NCBI GenBank assembly: GCA_000320545.1
Contig: ADNK01000150.1
Coordinates: 62,001-126,000, forward strand
Source of the DNA: Bigelowiella natans CCMP2755
Lineage: Eukaryota > Cercozoa > Chlorarachniophyceae
Direction of reading: 5' to 3'
DNA length: 64,000 bases
Numbering within the stretch: position 1 is the first letter of the stretch; each line of letters opens with the position of its first letter. The notes below the pieces were generated by a model that saw only the letters and a program-made list of their open reading frames with translations, made no database searches and was not told the origin of the DNA. Of the stretch, positions 23,845-35,602 are shown one piece after another. The position numbers and the translations under genes are program-made.

Positions 23845-25239
23845 GAGAAACAACATCACATGAACAAGTGGGGAAGTCTCGGTTCTTGGTAGAGTACGTC
23901 GCATGAGTTTAGTCTTAGAACTCCGTAAAGTGTGCAATATTCATCTCATGTAGAGCATATGGTCGATATATCTATCAAGATATTACACGTTTAAAAGCAA
24001 ACATGTACAACCCCCACTTTACGCTGCTCATCAGAACAGAAATAGAGGCGATGCTAGATGGAACAGTGCCTCAAATTATCTCGGCATTGTTCCCATCGAA
24101 TATTACGACATAAAGCGATCACAAGTAGTAATAAACACGGTTGGAAGATTAGATCGAGCAACAAGGATAACAAGCACGTGTATATAATTAGCCGCGCACA
24201 CCATGCTGCTAGCACCAATTATCATTATCATTCCATCCTCCGCCATAATAGCGCTTCATCTTAAGAGCAACGAGTCGCTACGACACGCGCGCGTATGCGC
24301 GTATACGTGAAGTTGATGAACATTCTTTTCTTGCACATGGCAACTATAGCATGTGTCTAGAGATAGATGTACTAGTGTGCAGTCATGTTGTGCGAACGTA
24401 ATGAGGCCTATAGCTAGTAGCTAGTGCTAGCAGCTAGCTAGCAATTGCACAATTGCTCGAAGCACGCTAACAATGGCTATTTTGATTCTCTGCATAGCCA
24501 TCGCTCCTTTGTTAACTCATCGCATTGGTTCATGACGTGTCACACTAGCAGCTAGCCACACTTTGATCAGGTCCTTCTTGCTTCCAGAGCTAGAGCTTTG
24601 GCAAGTGCAAGACAAGCGGCAATGCTTGTTTGGCTTCATTCACAATGATCCACATCTTCGATGACATTGCAGTAGGCAGTGTGCAACGTCATCGAAGATG
24701 TGCATTGCCTGCTTTAATTGTTGCCCATTACATGCCATCACATCAAAGCCGCTTGAGGAACCAGCTCGCTGCCACAGTGATGCGCGACGACGAAACGAAA
24801 AATTTGACATCTGATGAGAAGGAAACACGAATTGCTGCGCGAAATACGCGACATTGCTAGATTGCAGACCGAATGAACAACATGCATTTGTTTGCATGAA
24901 ACACATCATAGCGGAGACCAACAGATTCAACATTAGCTAGCGCTGTAGCCGCTGCATTGCACATACATAAGGATAACCTGAACAAATTTGATTCATTAAA
25001 TACATCCGTCTTACAATGCGTATAACGAGCTTATCATCATGCACGTCATCAATCTAGCTTGCTTCTTGTATCGCTTTCAATTTTCATATCTCATTCGTAC
25101 ATATCTGTTACAATGTTAGCAATCATGCGTTGTGTTTGGCTGTTTTCCCAAGCGTCCTGTGTGCTGGTTGTCACACTAATTAGTTTCCGACATGGTCCTG
25201 CAGTAACACAGTTGTCGGCTCACCACCAGTTGTGGTTCC
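23845..25239. repeat. Convergent 3' spacer with GCTAGC-rich core
   Basis: 1.4 kb with no supported gene. The core near 24340-24560 is packed with CTAG, GCTAGC and CAATTG palindromes. A 15-bp hairpin at 24651-24702 is listed separately. Confidence 0.5.
24651..24702. repeat. Inverted repeat, 15-bp perfect arms, 22-nt loop
   Basis: CACATCTTCGATGAC at 24651-24665 is exactly reverse-complemented at 24688-24702. The flanks add a weaker GCAATG/CATTGC pairing. Confidence 0.85.
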
Positions 25240-26364
25240 TCAATCCGTCAATGCTCGCGAAGCCGAGGCAACAGTTACGGGAGCCAACACGATACAAGAC
25301 TTACTATCACCGCCTAGGCTTTCTATGGTACCGTTGTGCTGTGTAGTATTATGAAGCTTATCCTGCTGGTCGCCAACTTGATATTCTTCGGGATAAGTAG
25401 CATCTACAATACTTTTAGAATCCATGCTAATTTTTGTCCGTCTGTTATCGTTATGAGTGCCTTCGCGACTGTTCCCACCACCACTGTTATCTCCCCCGCC
25501 ATCGGAACTAAAGTTTTTACCGCCGCAATCATAACTCTTTCGTTTCGGTGGCCGCTCAAAAATGACGACCCCAATTAGGTACGGCAACAAAAAACATACG
25601 TTGAGAACTATAATGTAAGCGGCTCCAAGCAGAGCGAAAACGCACAGTATGACACCACTTGAAAAAATAGCCACCCCACTACCACGGTCTACTTCAAGGC
25701 CACACTTAGCTCCGTAGAGCAACAGCGAATTCATCGTAGTCGAGACTGGGAACGTCGTCGCTGCAAATTGGGGCGAGAAGAAGTCCCTCCTCAGCCTCGG
25801 TATGCGGAGGTACAGAGGCCATACGAATCCGAAAAGAATAAGAACGATCGAAGCGAATATGACATGCGTCACGACTCGGACGAAGTCAGGCGGACCGAGG
25901 TATCCTTCTAATAGGTACCATGAATAGTTGCGATTGGCGAGTGAGGAGATATATTCCTTTTACGTGCAGACGGATATCACTACTATTACTACCACTATTA
26001 CTGCTACTGCTGCTGCGCTGCTCCTATGAATACTACTTTTATAGCATCACTGCTACTGCTCTTCCTCTCCTCCTGCACCTCCTCCTACTGCTGCAACGAC
26101 TAACGACACTACATGATTGATGATGTTTGCACTACTACCGTTGGTAAGCTGCTCGCGAGAGATCAGCCAGGATGCCATCGCCAAGCTTGCTGGAGAGATA
26201 AGAATGACAATCGAAGCCGACGGGTCGACCTACCATCAAGGGTATTAATGATGAAAGAATCTTCCAAGGTTTAATCACAACCGAAACAAGTTCTTCGCAC
26301 TATAACACTGATTTGCCTCACACACACTCTCTCCCCGTTTCTCCTTATTTTGGCACAGGATATT

Positions 26365-26415
<51 letters not shown>

Positions 26416-27626
26416 GTGATGCATCGCGTTTATCTAACCTTCGTTGATTTGTAGATACGGACAAACACCACAGGCGTTAGCACGACAAAGAACGCTAGCG
26501 ATATCCACGCGCTTGTAGCGATAAGGCCGTCATGAAGACCCACAGGTCCACCAGCTAGTGCACAGACCCTTATAGGTATTACGTTTATATCATCAAAGGC
26601 TTATAGTATGAACGGTGATAGTGTGCTCATGATATTTTGCTGTATACCAGTATGCTGCAATCATTGCTATTCTATTGCGAGTGGGTGTTGAATCTCGTGT
26701 TGTTTCCGTTCACTTTCGTACCCTATTAGAACAGTCTGTGGGAACCAGGCAGCATCTGGGGCCGAGCGCTCTTTGGCTGCAAGCAGCAGGAAGCTCGCCG
26801 TGACCGCCACCTGGGCGATGCAGCCCTACCAGTCAAATTGTTCGATGGAAGTAAGTGAAGAGAAGACAAAATGAAGACCTCATTCGTAAGATGAATCTCT
26901 GCACAGGTTAATGATTACGGCGCCTAATTTTCTCTATTACCGCATATAGGAAGGCCTGAGCTACGACAAGCCCCCCGTCAGCGGTAAGAAGCTGCCTCGC
27001 TTTTGCTGTGATAAGCAGCACAGATGCTGGCCATACCTTTTTGATGATTTCGAGGAGATGATCAAAGAATAATGGCATCAGTGCTGCTGATGCTGCTTCA
27101 TACGATGCGCATGAAAATCCAATTACTTAATGTAGATCGACATAAATGCTCAGCGATTCGCCTTTCAACCTGGCCTGCCAAGGCTGTAGAGCTTGTCACT
27201 GCCTCCTGTACAGTCGACTTGGTATGAAAAACGAATCTGTACAAGTGAGAAGACATATACACCATCTGGATCAAGATACGAGAACTTTTTGAAAAAAATA
27301 TTTATGTCTTGTAGTTCTGCATAGTTGCAGAGATACGACCTGAGAAAGTAAGCACCCAACGTGGCTACAGATAAGAAGAGGCATAGTGTAGCGAAGCCTT
27401 CAAGTACTTCTTCTACCTCCCTGCTCGCACTTAAAACCCTCTTTACGTTGAGGAACACATCAGCTGCACCTGAAAGGACAAGGGATCTGAGGCGGCAGGT
27501 TTTCAATCCAGGCAGTGAACACTCATTTCACGGTACTTATTCATAAATGCCAGAACTGATACCTATCAGCCCTAGGGAGAAGCCGCACATATCCGCCGGG
27601 ATCCGACGAAGGGGTTGAGAGAGCAT
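25240..27626 (-). CDS. TDT/SLAC1-like anion (C4-dicarboxylate) transporter
   Basis: A multipass protein that would move small anions or dicarboxylic acids through a membrane. It starts at ATG 27626 with LRRIPADMCGFSLGLIG, the usual TDT opening. The exon at 27469-27340 follows with REVEEVLEGFATLCLFLSVA. A middle exon (about 26846-26710) gives AVTASFLLLAAKERSAPDAA and WFPQTVLIG. The next (about 26566-26438) gives VCALAGGPVGLHDGLIATSA and WISLAFFVVLTPVVFVRIY. The last long exon ends at 25240 and has GYLGPPDFVRVVTHVIFASI, then SPQFAATTFPVSTTMNSLLL and two more hydrophobic spans, then a Gly/Ser/Asp-rich, probably cytosolic tail. The WFPQT and FTFP-like motifs are the basis for the TDT call. One or two exons between about 26880 and 27340 remain unresolved. 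The substrate cannot be inferred. Confidence 0.62.
26363..26411. repeat. (CT)n microsatellite
   Basis: About 48 bp of uninterrupted CT in an intron of the TDT-like gene. Confidence 0.97.
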
Positions 27627-28080
27627 CCCCGTCGTGGCGCGAGGCTGTGGCCAGTCGGTTGATATTCGGGAAGTGGGTGCACAATGTCTTCAGCACTTCC
27701 TTTCCTCCACATCTTCCTTCCTTGCTTCTTTTCTGAAATTAATCAACATCCATCGAATGCCTTAGATTCCCTAGTGCGACTGAGTTGCATCCAAGTCGCA
27801 GCAGGCCTTTTTTTATCACGCATAATCTTCCCCAGGGCTCGGAAACGGGTCGATCTACGAGTATTGTTATTTGGCCAGCCAAGCAGAGAAAACACAGGGG
27901 ATTTTTTCCCCAGATCTGGAAATCCTGCTGCTGGTGTGTTTGTTGTTGTTATTGTTGCTCGCCAGCAGCAAGGAATAAGTGAGTTTTCTACGAAATATCT
28001 GGTATAAAAATACGACTATACGGTATAGTTCGTGGGACTGATTAGCAAACAGGAACGGAGGGAGGGGGATGAGAGGTCGA
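27627..28080. promoter_or_regulatory. Head-to-head promoter region, TDT-like / AlkB-like
   Basis: 454 bp between divergent start codons. It has several pyrimidine runs, no clear TATA box and no CTAG-rich texture. Confidence 0.45.
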
Positions 28081-29054
28081 ATGGCTCTGCAGCCGCGGCT
28101 GCTCATCAGGTCAATTGGGAATGAAACATAAGAAACAGATTATAGGAGCAATACGTTCATATGGAGTGCACAGCTCTTGAGTCACCATGGAAATAACGAG
28201 TATGTCTTGAATGCTCTGGTGTTGTTACCAGGCCGTCGAGGAGGCAGTTTTCGCTGCGCCACGCCAGCGAACAAATCCTCGTCCGCGAAAACAACTGCTT
28301 CGTCGCATACTACCAAGATTTTCTACCCGGCTGGAGGAAGCTGTTCTCGCTGCTGCGTGATCAAGTGCCCTGGCAGCGAGAAACAGATGACTTCGGTCCC
28401 CAGCAACGCCTTTCGTACTACATGGGCGACCCTGACTGCACGTTCAGATACGTAGGGCTTAGCTTAGAACCAAATCCATGGCTTCGCGAGATGGAAAACG
28501 TGCGGGGAGTGGCCGAGCGTCTCGTGGCAAGAGTGTTGAAGAGAGAGGGACTCTTTGGACACCAAGGACGGCTACAGGAAGAAGACAACCCGAGAATCCT
28601 TACAGGATGTCTTCTGAACAACTATGAGGAAGGTGGAAGTTTCATCCCCTGGCACTTCGATGAGGTAAGAGCTCATGGAGATTCCAAGGTAGTAATGTCT
28701 CTCTCCTTAGGCGGACCACGCAGGTTCGACCTGCGCCGAAGAAGACAGTCGTTACACAGTGACAGAGAGATAAGAAGCGACAATGCAGTAGACCCTCATG
28801 ACGATAAAAAAGAAGAAGAAGATATATCTCTTCTACTACAGCCAGGGTCGGTGTTGCTCATGGCAGGCAACACCCAAGAGCACTGGCTACACCAGCTTCC
28901 CGACATAACGGGGGAACCGAAACCCCATCGAATATCTCTAACTTTCAGAAGTATAGTTCCCGGCTATGAGCATAATAGAAAACACCAGCACCATAGGCAG
29001 ATCGGCAAAGGAGCTGAAAAGATGGATAGCTGCACATCTTCAGTAGACAACTGA
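28081..29054 (+). CDS. AlkB-like Fe(II)/2-oxoglutarate dioxygenase (ALKBH2/3 type)
   Basis: A predicted oxidative demethylase of alkylated nucleic-acid bases. Two exons, 28081-28109 (MALQPRLLI, ending mid-codon) and 28232-29054, join in phase and make about 283 residues. Family features in order: CFVAYYQDFLPGWRKLF and QVPWQRETDDFGPQQRLSYY, then NNYEEGGSFIPWHFDE, where H-F-D are the first two iron ligands. SLSLGGPRRFDL follows, then PGSVLLMAGNTQEHWLHQLP with the second iron His, and finally HRISLTFRSIVPG with the two Arg that bind 2-oxoglutarate. A charged insert (SDREIRSDNAVDPHDDKKEE) sits between the strand after RRFDL and the LLLQPGS strand. DNA versus RNA preference cannot be read off. The first exon choice rests on phase and on having the only suitable upstream ATG. 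Confidence 0.9.
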
Positions 29055-29871
29055 TCGTCTTCCCGGAGGATCGTGCATATTCGCAGACACAACAGCATGC
29101 ATCTACCGATATTTTCAAAAATTGCCAAACAAAAATGAAGAATGATATTGTAAGATCAAGCTCACGCGTCTGTTGTGATGAATACTAATTGTGAAGCCTG
29201 TGGGCGCACACGCTGAACATAATACGTATGGTATAAACGTGCATAGCATGCATGTTAAATGGATTTTTCTGGCTAGGGTGTAGCTTCGGCTTTGTACTGC
29301 CCCACACCTATATGCCGATGGTGTTGCCATCACAACACCATAATAATTTATGTATTGGCAAAAATTGTGATATAGTGACATAATTTGAGGACTGCGCACA
29401 ATGCTAGCATGTGGACTGTGGACTGCTGTGTGGTATCACATCTAGACATGACACGTTTACGCTAGCTAGCATAGCTAGATGAGGCCACAGCTTTTATTAG
29501 TTGGTTTGCTACATACTAGACATGAACAGCACACGCCTAGATTGCCCATGTACAGTGCAACTTTGCATGGCACCATGTGTACATGCTTATGACTCAGGAT
29601 TCTCCAGCCATGGCCATCATTGTGGCTACATTCATGCTAGCATGCAGGAGTGTATTGATGAGCATGATCGCGAGTACTAGTACTTGCACGAAGCTTCGGC
29701 ACTTGATGATCTAGATGAGATATCAATGACTTTGATGGTGATGACGATTACACGCGCGAGAAGCTTATTAATGACGAACATAGCGATAGCTCTCCATTCG
29801 AACACGTTTGCGTGCACATACAGCGCGCCTGTCAGCCGTTATGTGAGTTGTTGTATGTGTGAGATATGTCG
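29055..29871. repeat. Convergent 3' spacer, CTAG/CATG-rich
   Basis: Carries TCTAGACATG at 29441-29450, GCTAGCTAGCATAGCTAG just after it, and several CTAGACATG variants. No gene is supported. Confidence 0.55.
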
Positions 29872-30706
29872 CTATTCATTCTTTGGGCCTCTCCTTTTCT
29901 TCGGACGTTGGGCGTAATAGATAGAATCTTTTTTCTTCCTCTTTGTTGCCACAGGTTTTTTCACCTCGTCGCTGGATTCTTTGGGCTGGGTTTTTTCTAC
30001 CGAACACAACCTCCCGTCAGATTTTCTCAGATAAATTTATCGTGAAATTTTCATTGAAAACCAAAAAAAAAGTTTTTAAGGGTCCCTTTTTTCCTTGTTT
30101 CGCTTCCCCAACGAAAGATTTTATTCACATGTAGCTTCACATACCTTTCCTTAGACAAGGAGGCGCTGGAGCTTGGCACTTCCGCATGTTGCACTGCTTA
30201 TTTTGCCTAAGATGCATTAAGATGGGGAAACGACGATGAAATAAATTTTCAAAGACACCTCAGAAACTTCCAATTCGTGTTGGGAAAAAGTGAAAAAGGA
30301 GGGCAGAGCAGAGCAGGAAACAAGCAATTTAACACCCTCCTCCCTTCCCACGCTGTGTCATCATCATTGTTGTACGTACTCATCATGGACATGAACAACT
30401 CCTCGGCTAGCGGCGCATCATCACTACTACTACTACTACTACTACTACTGCTACCTCGCGTAGTTGACATTGCCACAGAATGCACACTTCCATCTACCGT
30501 CCTCGTAGACCTCATGTACTTTCAGAAGCCCTGTCGGCAGGAACGAGGAGGAGGAAGAGGAGGAGGAGGATGAAATGGATGATGAGGAGGATTAAGATAA
30601 AAAACGCGAAATCAGGACGGGAGAGTAATGACAATGAATGGAGCTACTACTCCGGTACCGTTATGGAATACAGATGCGTTCTTCTCTCCCTCCGGTGCCC
30701 TGCTCA
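29872..30706 (-). CDS. Protein with a degenerate CXXC-type zinc finger (5' end unresolved)
   Basis: Exons 30706-30659, 30530-30455, 30206-30145 and 29996-29872 join in phase. The second and third together read WKCAFCGNVNYAR then QNKQCNMRKCQAP, which matches the distal half of a CXXC domain (C-x-x-C, spacer, Q-C-x-x-R-x-C). CXXC domains bind unmethylated CpG DNA in chromatin proteins such as KDM2, CFP1, MBD1 and DNMT1. The proximal Cys cluster normally found upstream is not visible, and the KFGG motif is absent. The tail is very basic (VATKRKKKDSIYYAQRPKKR), likely nuclear. Stop at 29872. The first exon with an ATG was not found; it would lie between 30707 and 30862, just downstream of the CWF19L1-like gene on the same strand. 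Confidence 0.55.
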
Positions 30707-30862
30707 CTGTAGGTGCCGCCTACGTTATTATTACTTAGCTATCGACATCGTTGTTAGATCCGCCGCTAGTTGCGCGAGAGGAATAAGAAGCACCACGAAA
30801 GCACCATGAAAACATCAAACGGAACAGGAACCCGCCGGCCCGCTCTCTCCCTTATTTGTGAT

Positions 30863-31067
30863 TCATTTACGGCAAACAGCATCTGCTCTCAGCCGTATTT
30901 TCTTCAGCTTAGATAGTTTCATCACCTTAGGCCCTGTGGTTCCCTTGCCTCCATCCTCTCCCCCCCCCGCCCCTGAAGAGGAAGCCTCCTCTTCCTTCTT
31001 CTCGTCGGCGTCAAAAGGATTTGCCTCGGCCTAGGAAGGGGGGAAGGTTACCGATAGGTTTATACGT

Positions 31068-31102
<35 letters not shown>

Positions 31103-31137
31103 CCTCTCTCACATACACACACACAAAAGCACACATT

Positions 31138-31175
<38 letters not shown>

Positions 31176-31226
31176 CGTGTGTATGTGTCTGTATGTGCAT
31201 GGGAATGTTTATGGTATGCGAGTGTT

Positions 31227-31263
<37 letters not shown>

Positions 31264-31458
31264 CATGTCAGACATAGCATTCATTCACTCAGTAGTACTT
31301 CTTTGTGCATAGTCTTAAGCTCCGAATCTGCCATGCTTGCGACAGGGACCTATTAATGATGATGATAATGATGATGATGATGATCATCATCATGGAGAGG
31401 CATGCAGATCTACCGTATATAAATGGTGCATAAACGCGCGCGCGCGCGCACACACACA

Positions 31459-31499
<41 letters not shown>

Positions 31500-31618
31500 T
31501 TAGGCATATGCATACATTAACATTTATTTTATTGAATTTGTTTACAATGCTGAAAGCCTTCATACTCTTTTGCCTGATAAAACACACACACACACACACA
31601 CATACTCACAACCTGAAA

Positions 31619-31657
<39 letters not shown>

Positions 31658-32989
31658 ATAAATGTGCACACATAAAACTAAATACTTGATACACAGACGC
31701 TTGTTTTGTTTTGTTCGTACTTCTCTTTGTTTCCAATGCCGGCGAGCGCGTAGAAACGGGTGCTGTGGACACGGTTTCTGTTCACAGCCAACAGGCAGCA
31801 GCAGCAGCAGCATAGAATCATCCCATCATCATCATCATCATAATCGCCGTGCCGAAGTCCGATTGTTTCTCTTCTTCTTCTTCTTCTTCTTCTTCTTCTT
31901 CTTCTTCTACTTTTCCTTCCCTGAAAGTAGTGGTAGTAGTAGTAGTAGTAGTAGTAGTACCTATAGGGAGAGAGCGTGTAGTACAAATCGTGCGAGCCAA
32001 CGAAGTGATAGCGCGTAGCAATTCCTCCAACAAGTGCCCCCACCGCAGGTGACCCTTGCAGCAGTAGCAGCAGTAGCAGGAGGAGGAGTAGAAGGAGGAG
32101 GAGCAGCAGCAGCAACACCGACGCAATGCGAAGCGGGTCATGATAATGATGATGATAATGATGATAGTGGAGAGGAGGAGGAGGAGCTTACTATGCTCTC
32201 TCACAAGAAGAAGAAGAACAAGAAGAAGAAGATGAAGTTGAAGAAAGTAACCGACGATTTCGTGACTAATATCTCTCGTCGTTTCATGATTTAAAGCCAC
32301 TTGTTATTGTACACAGGCCAGCAAAAGCAAGCGAGCAAGAAGAACGCTATGATCAAAACTATTGACCGCCCCCGCCCCCATCCTCTTCCTTTATTCGCTA
32401 CCTAAAGTCTCCCTCGCTTCAGGGGTGGAGAGGCTCTCCGGAAGATCTGGAAGAGGGAACTTTTCGTCGAACTGTGGCCTACAACGCGGAGCGGGAGGGG
32501 GGGGTAGATACGAGGTAAGCACGGTGCAGTATCGACGAAAGATGGGGATGGAGAGGTCTGCTTTAAAATATAGGAAGAGGGAAATGACGATCGATCCTCT
32601 CTCTATCTATCTCTCGATCTCCTGTCGCCATCACAGCAGCAAGCAGCCGATGGCCACACATAAGTGTCCTCGCCATGGGCACACATGATGTTCGTTCATG
32701 GTGTTGGTGATAATCATCAGCGCGAAGTCCGTATTCCTCTAGCATTAGATTCCTGTTTTATGGGTTGTATATCTTCGTACCACTCGGACGTAAGGAGCAG
32801 ATCGACTCCTGAGGGAAGGGATGTGATTTATCAGATGATGATGGCTGATTAACTAGTCGATGATGATGGCGGGGGCAAGGGGTGTCACCGCGGTCGTTTC
32901 GTGATAGCATTATAGTATTTTCCCTAGTGTTTGTGAATGGATGGTGGTGGTGGTGCTAGTAGAAATAATAGTAGTCGCAGTAGGGATGG

Positions 32990-33021
<32 letters not shown>

Positions 33022-33167
33022 CAAGAGACCTTTTCGGAGAGGTGAGTTTGCAGGAACAATATCAGGATCTCCCTGTAGCAGCAGTAAGAACGGATCGTTG
33101 CGGAGCGTGGATTAGCGTAGAAAGCGCGAGGAAGAAGGGGGGAGGATCCAGGAAAGAAACGACATGG

Positions 33168-33213
<46 letters not shown>

Positions 33214-33339
33214 TATTATAGCAAGAGTCTTTTGTTACTGTCTGCGTGAAGTGTAAGCACTGACGACGAAGACAAACACACATACATACCCCGGCGTTAT
33301 CGAGCAGATCATCAAGGTGGTCATCGCAGTACCTACCAT

Positions 33340-33371
<32 letters not shown>

Positions 33372-33436
33372 ATGCAGATCACGCACCAACAACACCGTGA
33401 ATTCAAACACACACATAGAGAGAGAAAGAGAGAGAG

Positions 33437-33480
<44 letters not shown>

Positions 33481-33870
33481 GAACCAAAAAAATTATGATA
33501 GGATAGAGAGAAATCTGAGCGAATTGACAACTGCTTTCTGGTGCGTATCGTGGAGTATCAGTACTGCTAGCAGGAGCATTACCACGTGTTGTAAGGTTTC
33601 AAATGCTCTTCATAGTCCTAATAATGTAGGATATCACTCAAATCAAGTCAAAGCAGTACAAGAGGTGGAACAGATGAACGCTTTGTCTTCCCCCCCCTCT
33701 CTCTTTCTCTCTCTCTCCCTCCTTCCCTCTCCGCCCCTTCTTTCTCCGCCACACCGCTAATTGACTGACTGACAAACTCACTGACCGGGGGGTTCATAAA
33801 GTATTCAGGCGAGAATCTTCCCGACAAGAACGCCACGCTCAAACCGGCGATATCGACGCGACCCTGAGTG

Positions 33871-33912
<42 letters not shown>

Positions 33913-34063
33913 TCTATAATATGTTGTAATTCATAACGGGTGGGTGGAGAAAGGAGAAGAGACTCGTCTCTTGTTATTAGATGGTGCTGCTATTAGTTTC
34001 GGCTGCTTTATGAAAGGGAAGGAGATGGTGGTGATGACGAAGAAGGAGAAGGAGAAGATGAAA

Positions 34064-34102
<39 letters not shown>

Positions 34103-35473
34103 AATGACGGCAAAATCATCATTCGTTCTGATAAGCATACCTGCCGTCCTAGAAACGAAAGATTTTCTGCCAGCTTCAGCACTCTCGCAGGCTGTGCAGT
34201 CGTCTTCTCGTTCATTTCTTTCTTCTCCGTTTTTCCTCCCCCCTCACTGTCATCGCTGCCGAAGACCCCATTAAGTTGATATTTGCATCCATCCAAGATT
34301 AAACAAAGAAAGAAAACCGACAGTCAAACAGACGAACGCACAACTATTAGACACTAATTACTCTCTTTCTTTCTTTCTTTCTTTCTTTTGGTGCTGCTTC
34401 TTCTTTCCATGCCCCCCATAGTGTTGCCCCTCCTCCGTTCATCAACTACCTACCAACCGACCTCATGCGAAGAAGCTCGGTAGCAGCCTCCCCCGTTTCC
34501 TTGATTCAGAGTCAAATATTTTCCATCTCATCAAACTAAAGATTGAATGATGCGACTGCGAAGAATCGCTAAAGAACGGCTATACGAACATGCTTGCGGC
34601 TTCATCTCGTATCATCCGCAGACGGAGCTGCACTTATCCACAGCTATGATATGTTTTGGTAACTACAAGACAGGGAAAGAGAGGAATCGAAAGAAGGAAG
34701 ACCTTCCCACCGATGAAATACGTGGGTATTGGTATATTCTTTGTTCCTTCCAGATAGCTGATAAACAGAGGTAGCAAATTATATTGGTATTGCACACCTT
34801 GCGTCTAATATTTCCTCCCTCCCTCTCTCTCTCTCCTGTCGTTTACCCCCCCCCCCCCCCTTCTCGCTGTACATGGTGTGGGGATGTGTCGTTGTATGTT
34901 TGGCTGCTAATCCATGTTGACTTACGGGCGAAGCTCTTCCACGTGGCCGTCTTCACTAGGAGCAAAGAAGTCGCCGACACAGAACAAAGCTTCGAATGGC
35001 CCCACGCGCTCCTACGGCCGAGGTGTGGGTCAAGCCCAAAAGCAACAGCGAACGACAACAACGACGATGTCAGCAACCACCACCTCCGTACATGAAAAAA
35101 TTGCATAGAGAGGCAGAAACCACCTTCCAAAATTGAAAAAGGAAGATTGTGACAATTTCATATGATTGTACTGTTTCTTTCCATGAAAACATACATAAGT
35201 TTTGAAGAGGAAAAGAATTAGCCCCCCCCCCTCTTTCTCTTTTCATATAGGACAGGTGAGAACCTGAAACTTCTTCGCCCGTGCAAATAATACATTAAAT
35301 TGTCTACATAGAATGAACAGACAATGATCAGAATGTCACTATCATCATTTGCACCATCATCCACACAGGATGACATTTATTCATACCCACCCCCGTACAT
35401 CTCCACAGACGAGAATTTTGACAGGGTCCGATCTGACCGTCGGCGTTGTCTCAGCTTGCGTAAAGCCCGCCAT
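30863..35473 (-). CDS. CWF19L1-like protein, metallophosphoesterase-like half only
   Basis: CWF19L1/Drn1 proteins act with the RNA lariat debranching enzyme and spliceosome. It starts at ATG 35473 with DPVKILVCGDVRG. Clear exons are 35011-34926 (GPFEALFCVGDFFAPSEDG), 34757-34703 (IPIPTYFIGGK), one ending at 34141 (LAENLSFLGRQ), 33863-33786 (AGLSVAFLSGRFSPEYF), 33332-33290 (YCDDHLDDLLDNAG), 32478-32402, 32054-31961 (GALVGGIATRYHFVGSHDLY), 31777-31686 (RNRVHSTRFYALAGIGNKEK), 31327-31299 and 31030-30863 with the stop. The order matches the N-terminal half of CWF19L1. It ends in NPFDADEKK plus a basic tail (KLSKLKKIRLRADAVCRK), with no CwfJ C-terminal domains. Exons near 35300, 34280, 33550 and 33050 are uncertain. 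Introns are loaded with TA, GA, GAT and CTT repeats. Confidence 0.78.
31072..31260. repeat. (CT)n ... (AG)n ... (TG)n microsatellite cluster
   Basis: CT and AG runs about 40 bp apart are complementary and could form a long hairpin; a TG run follows. All lie in an intron of the CWF19L1-like gene. Confidence 0.9.
31437..31655. repeat. (GC)n(AC)n(TA)n and second (AC)n ... (TA)n cluster
   Basis: Two compound arrays in one intron of the CWF19L1-like gene, each ending in a TA run of about 30 bp. Confidence 0.9.
33170..33211. repeat. (TA)n microsatellite
   Basis: About 40 bp of AT dinucleotides in an intron of the CWF19L1-like gene. Confidence 0.95.
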
Positions 35474-35602
35474 CGTCGTATTGGCCTTGCTCTCTGCATA
35501 GCCAGAAGACAAAAAAACAAAAGACGTGTGAGTATATCGGTTTGAGAGTGTGTTTGTGTTTGTGTGTATGCATACACATTATCGCCATGATATGTATACT
35601 CA

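Noticed and set aside
30249-30515. Minus-strand ORF with APLAEELFMSMMSTYNN, looking protein-like
   Set aside because: It falls inside the intron between two CXXC-gene exons that join in phase, and it is flanked by a TAC triplet array. It could be an extra exon but nothing requires it.
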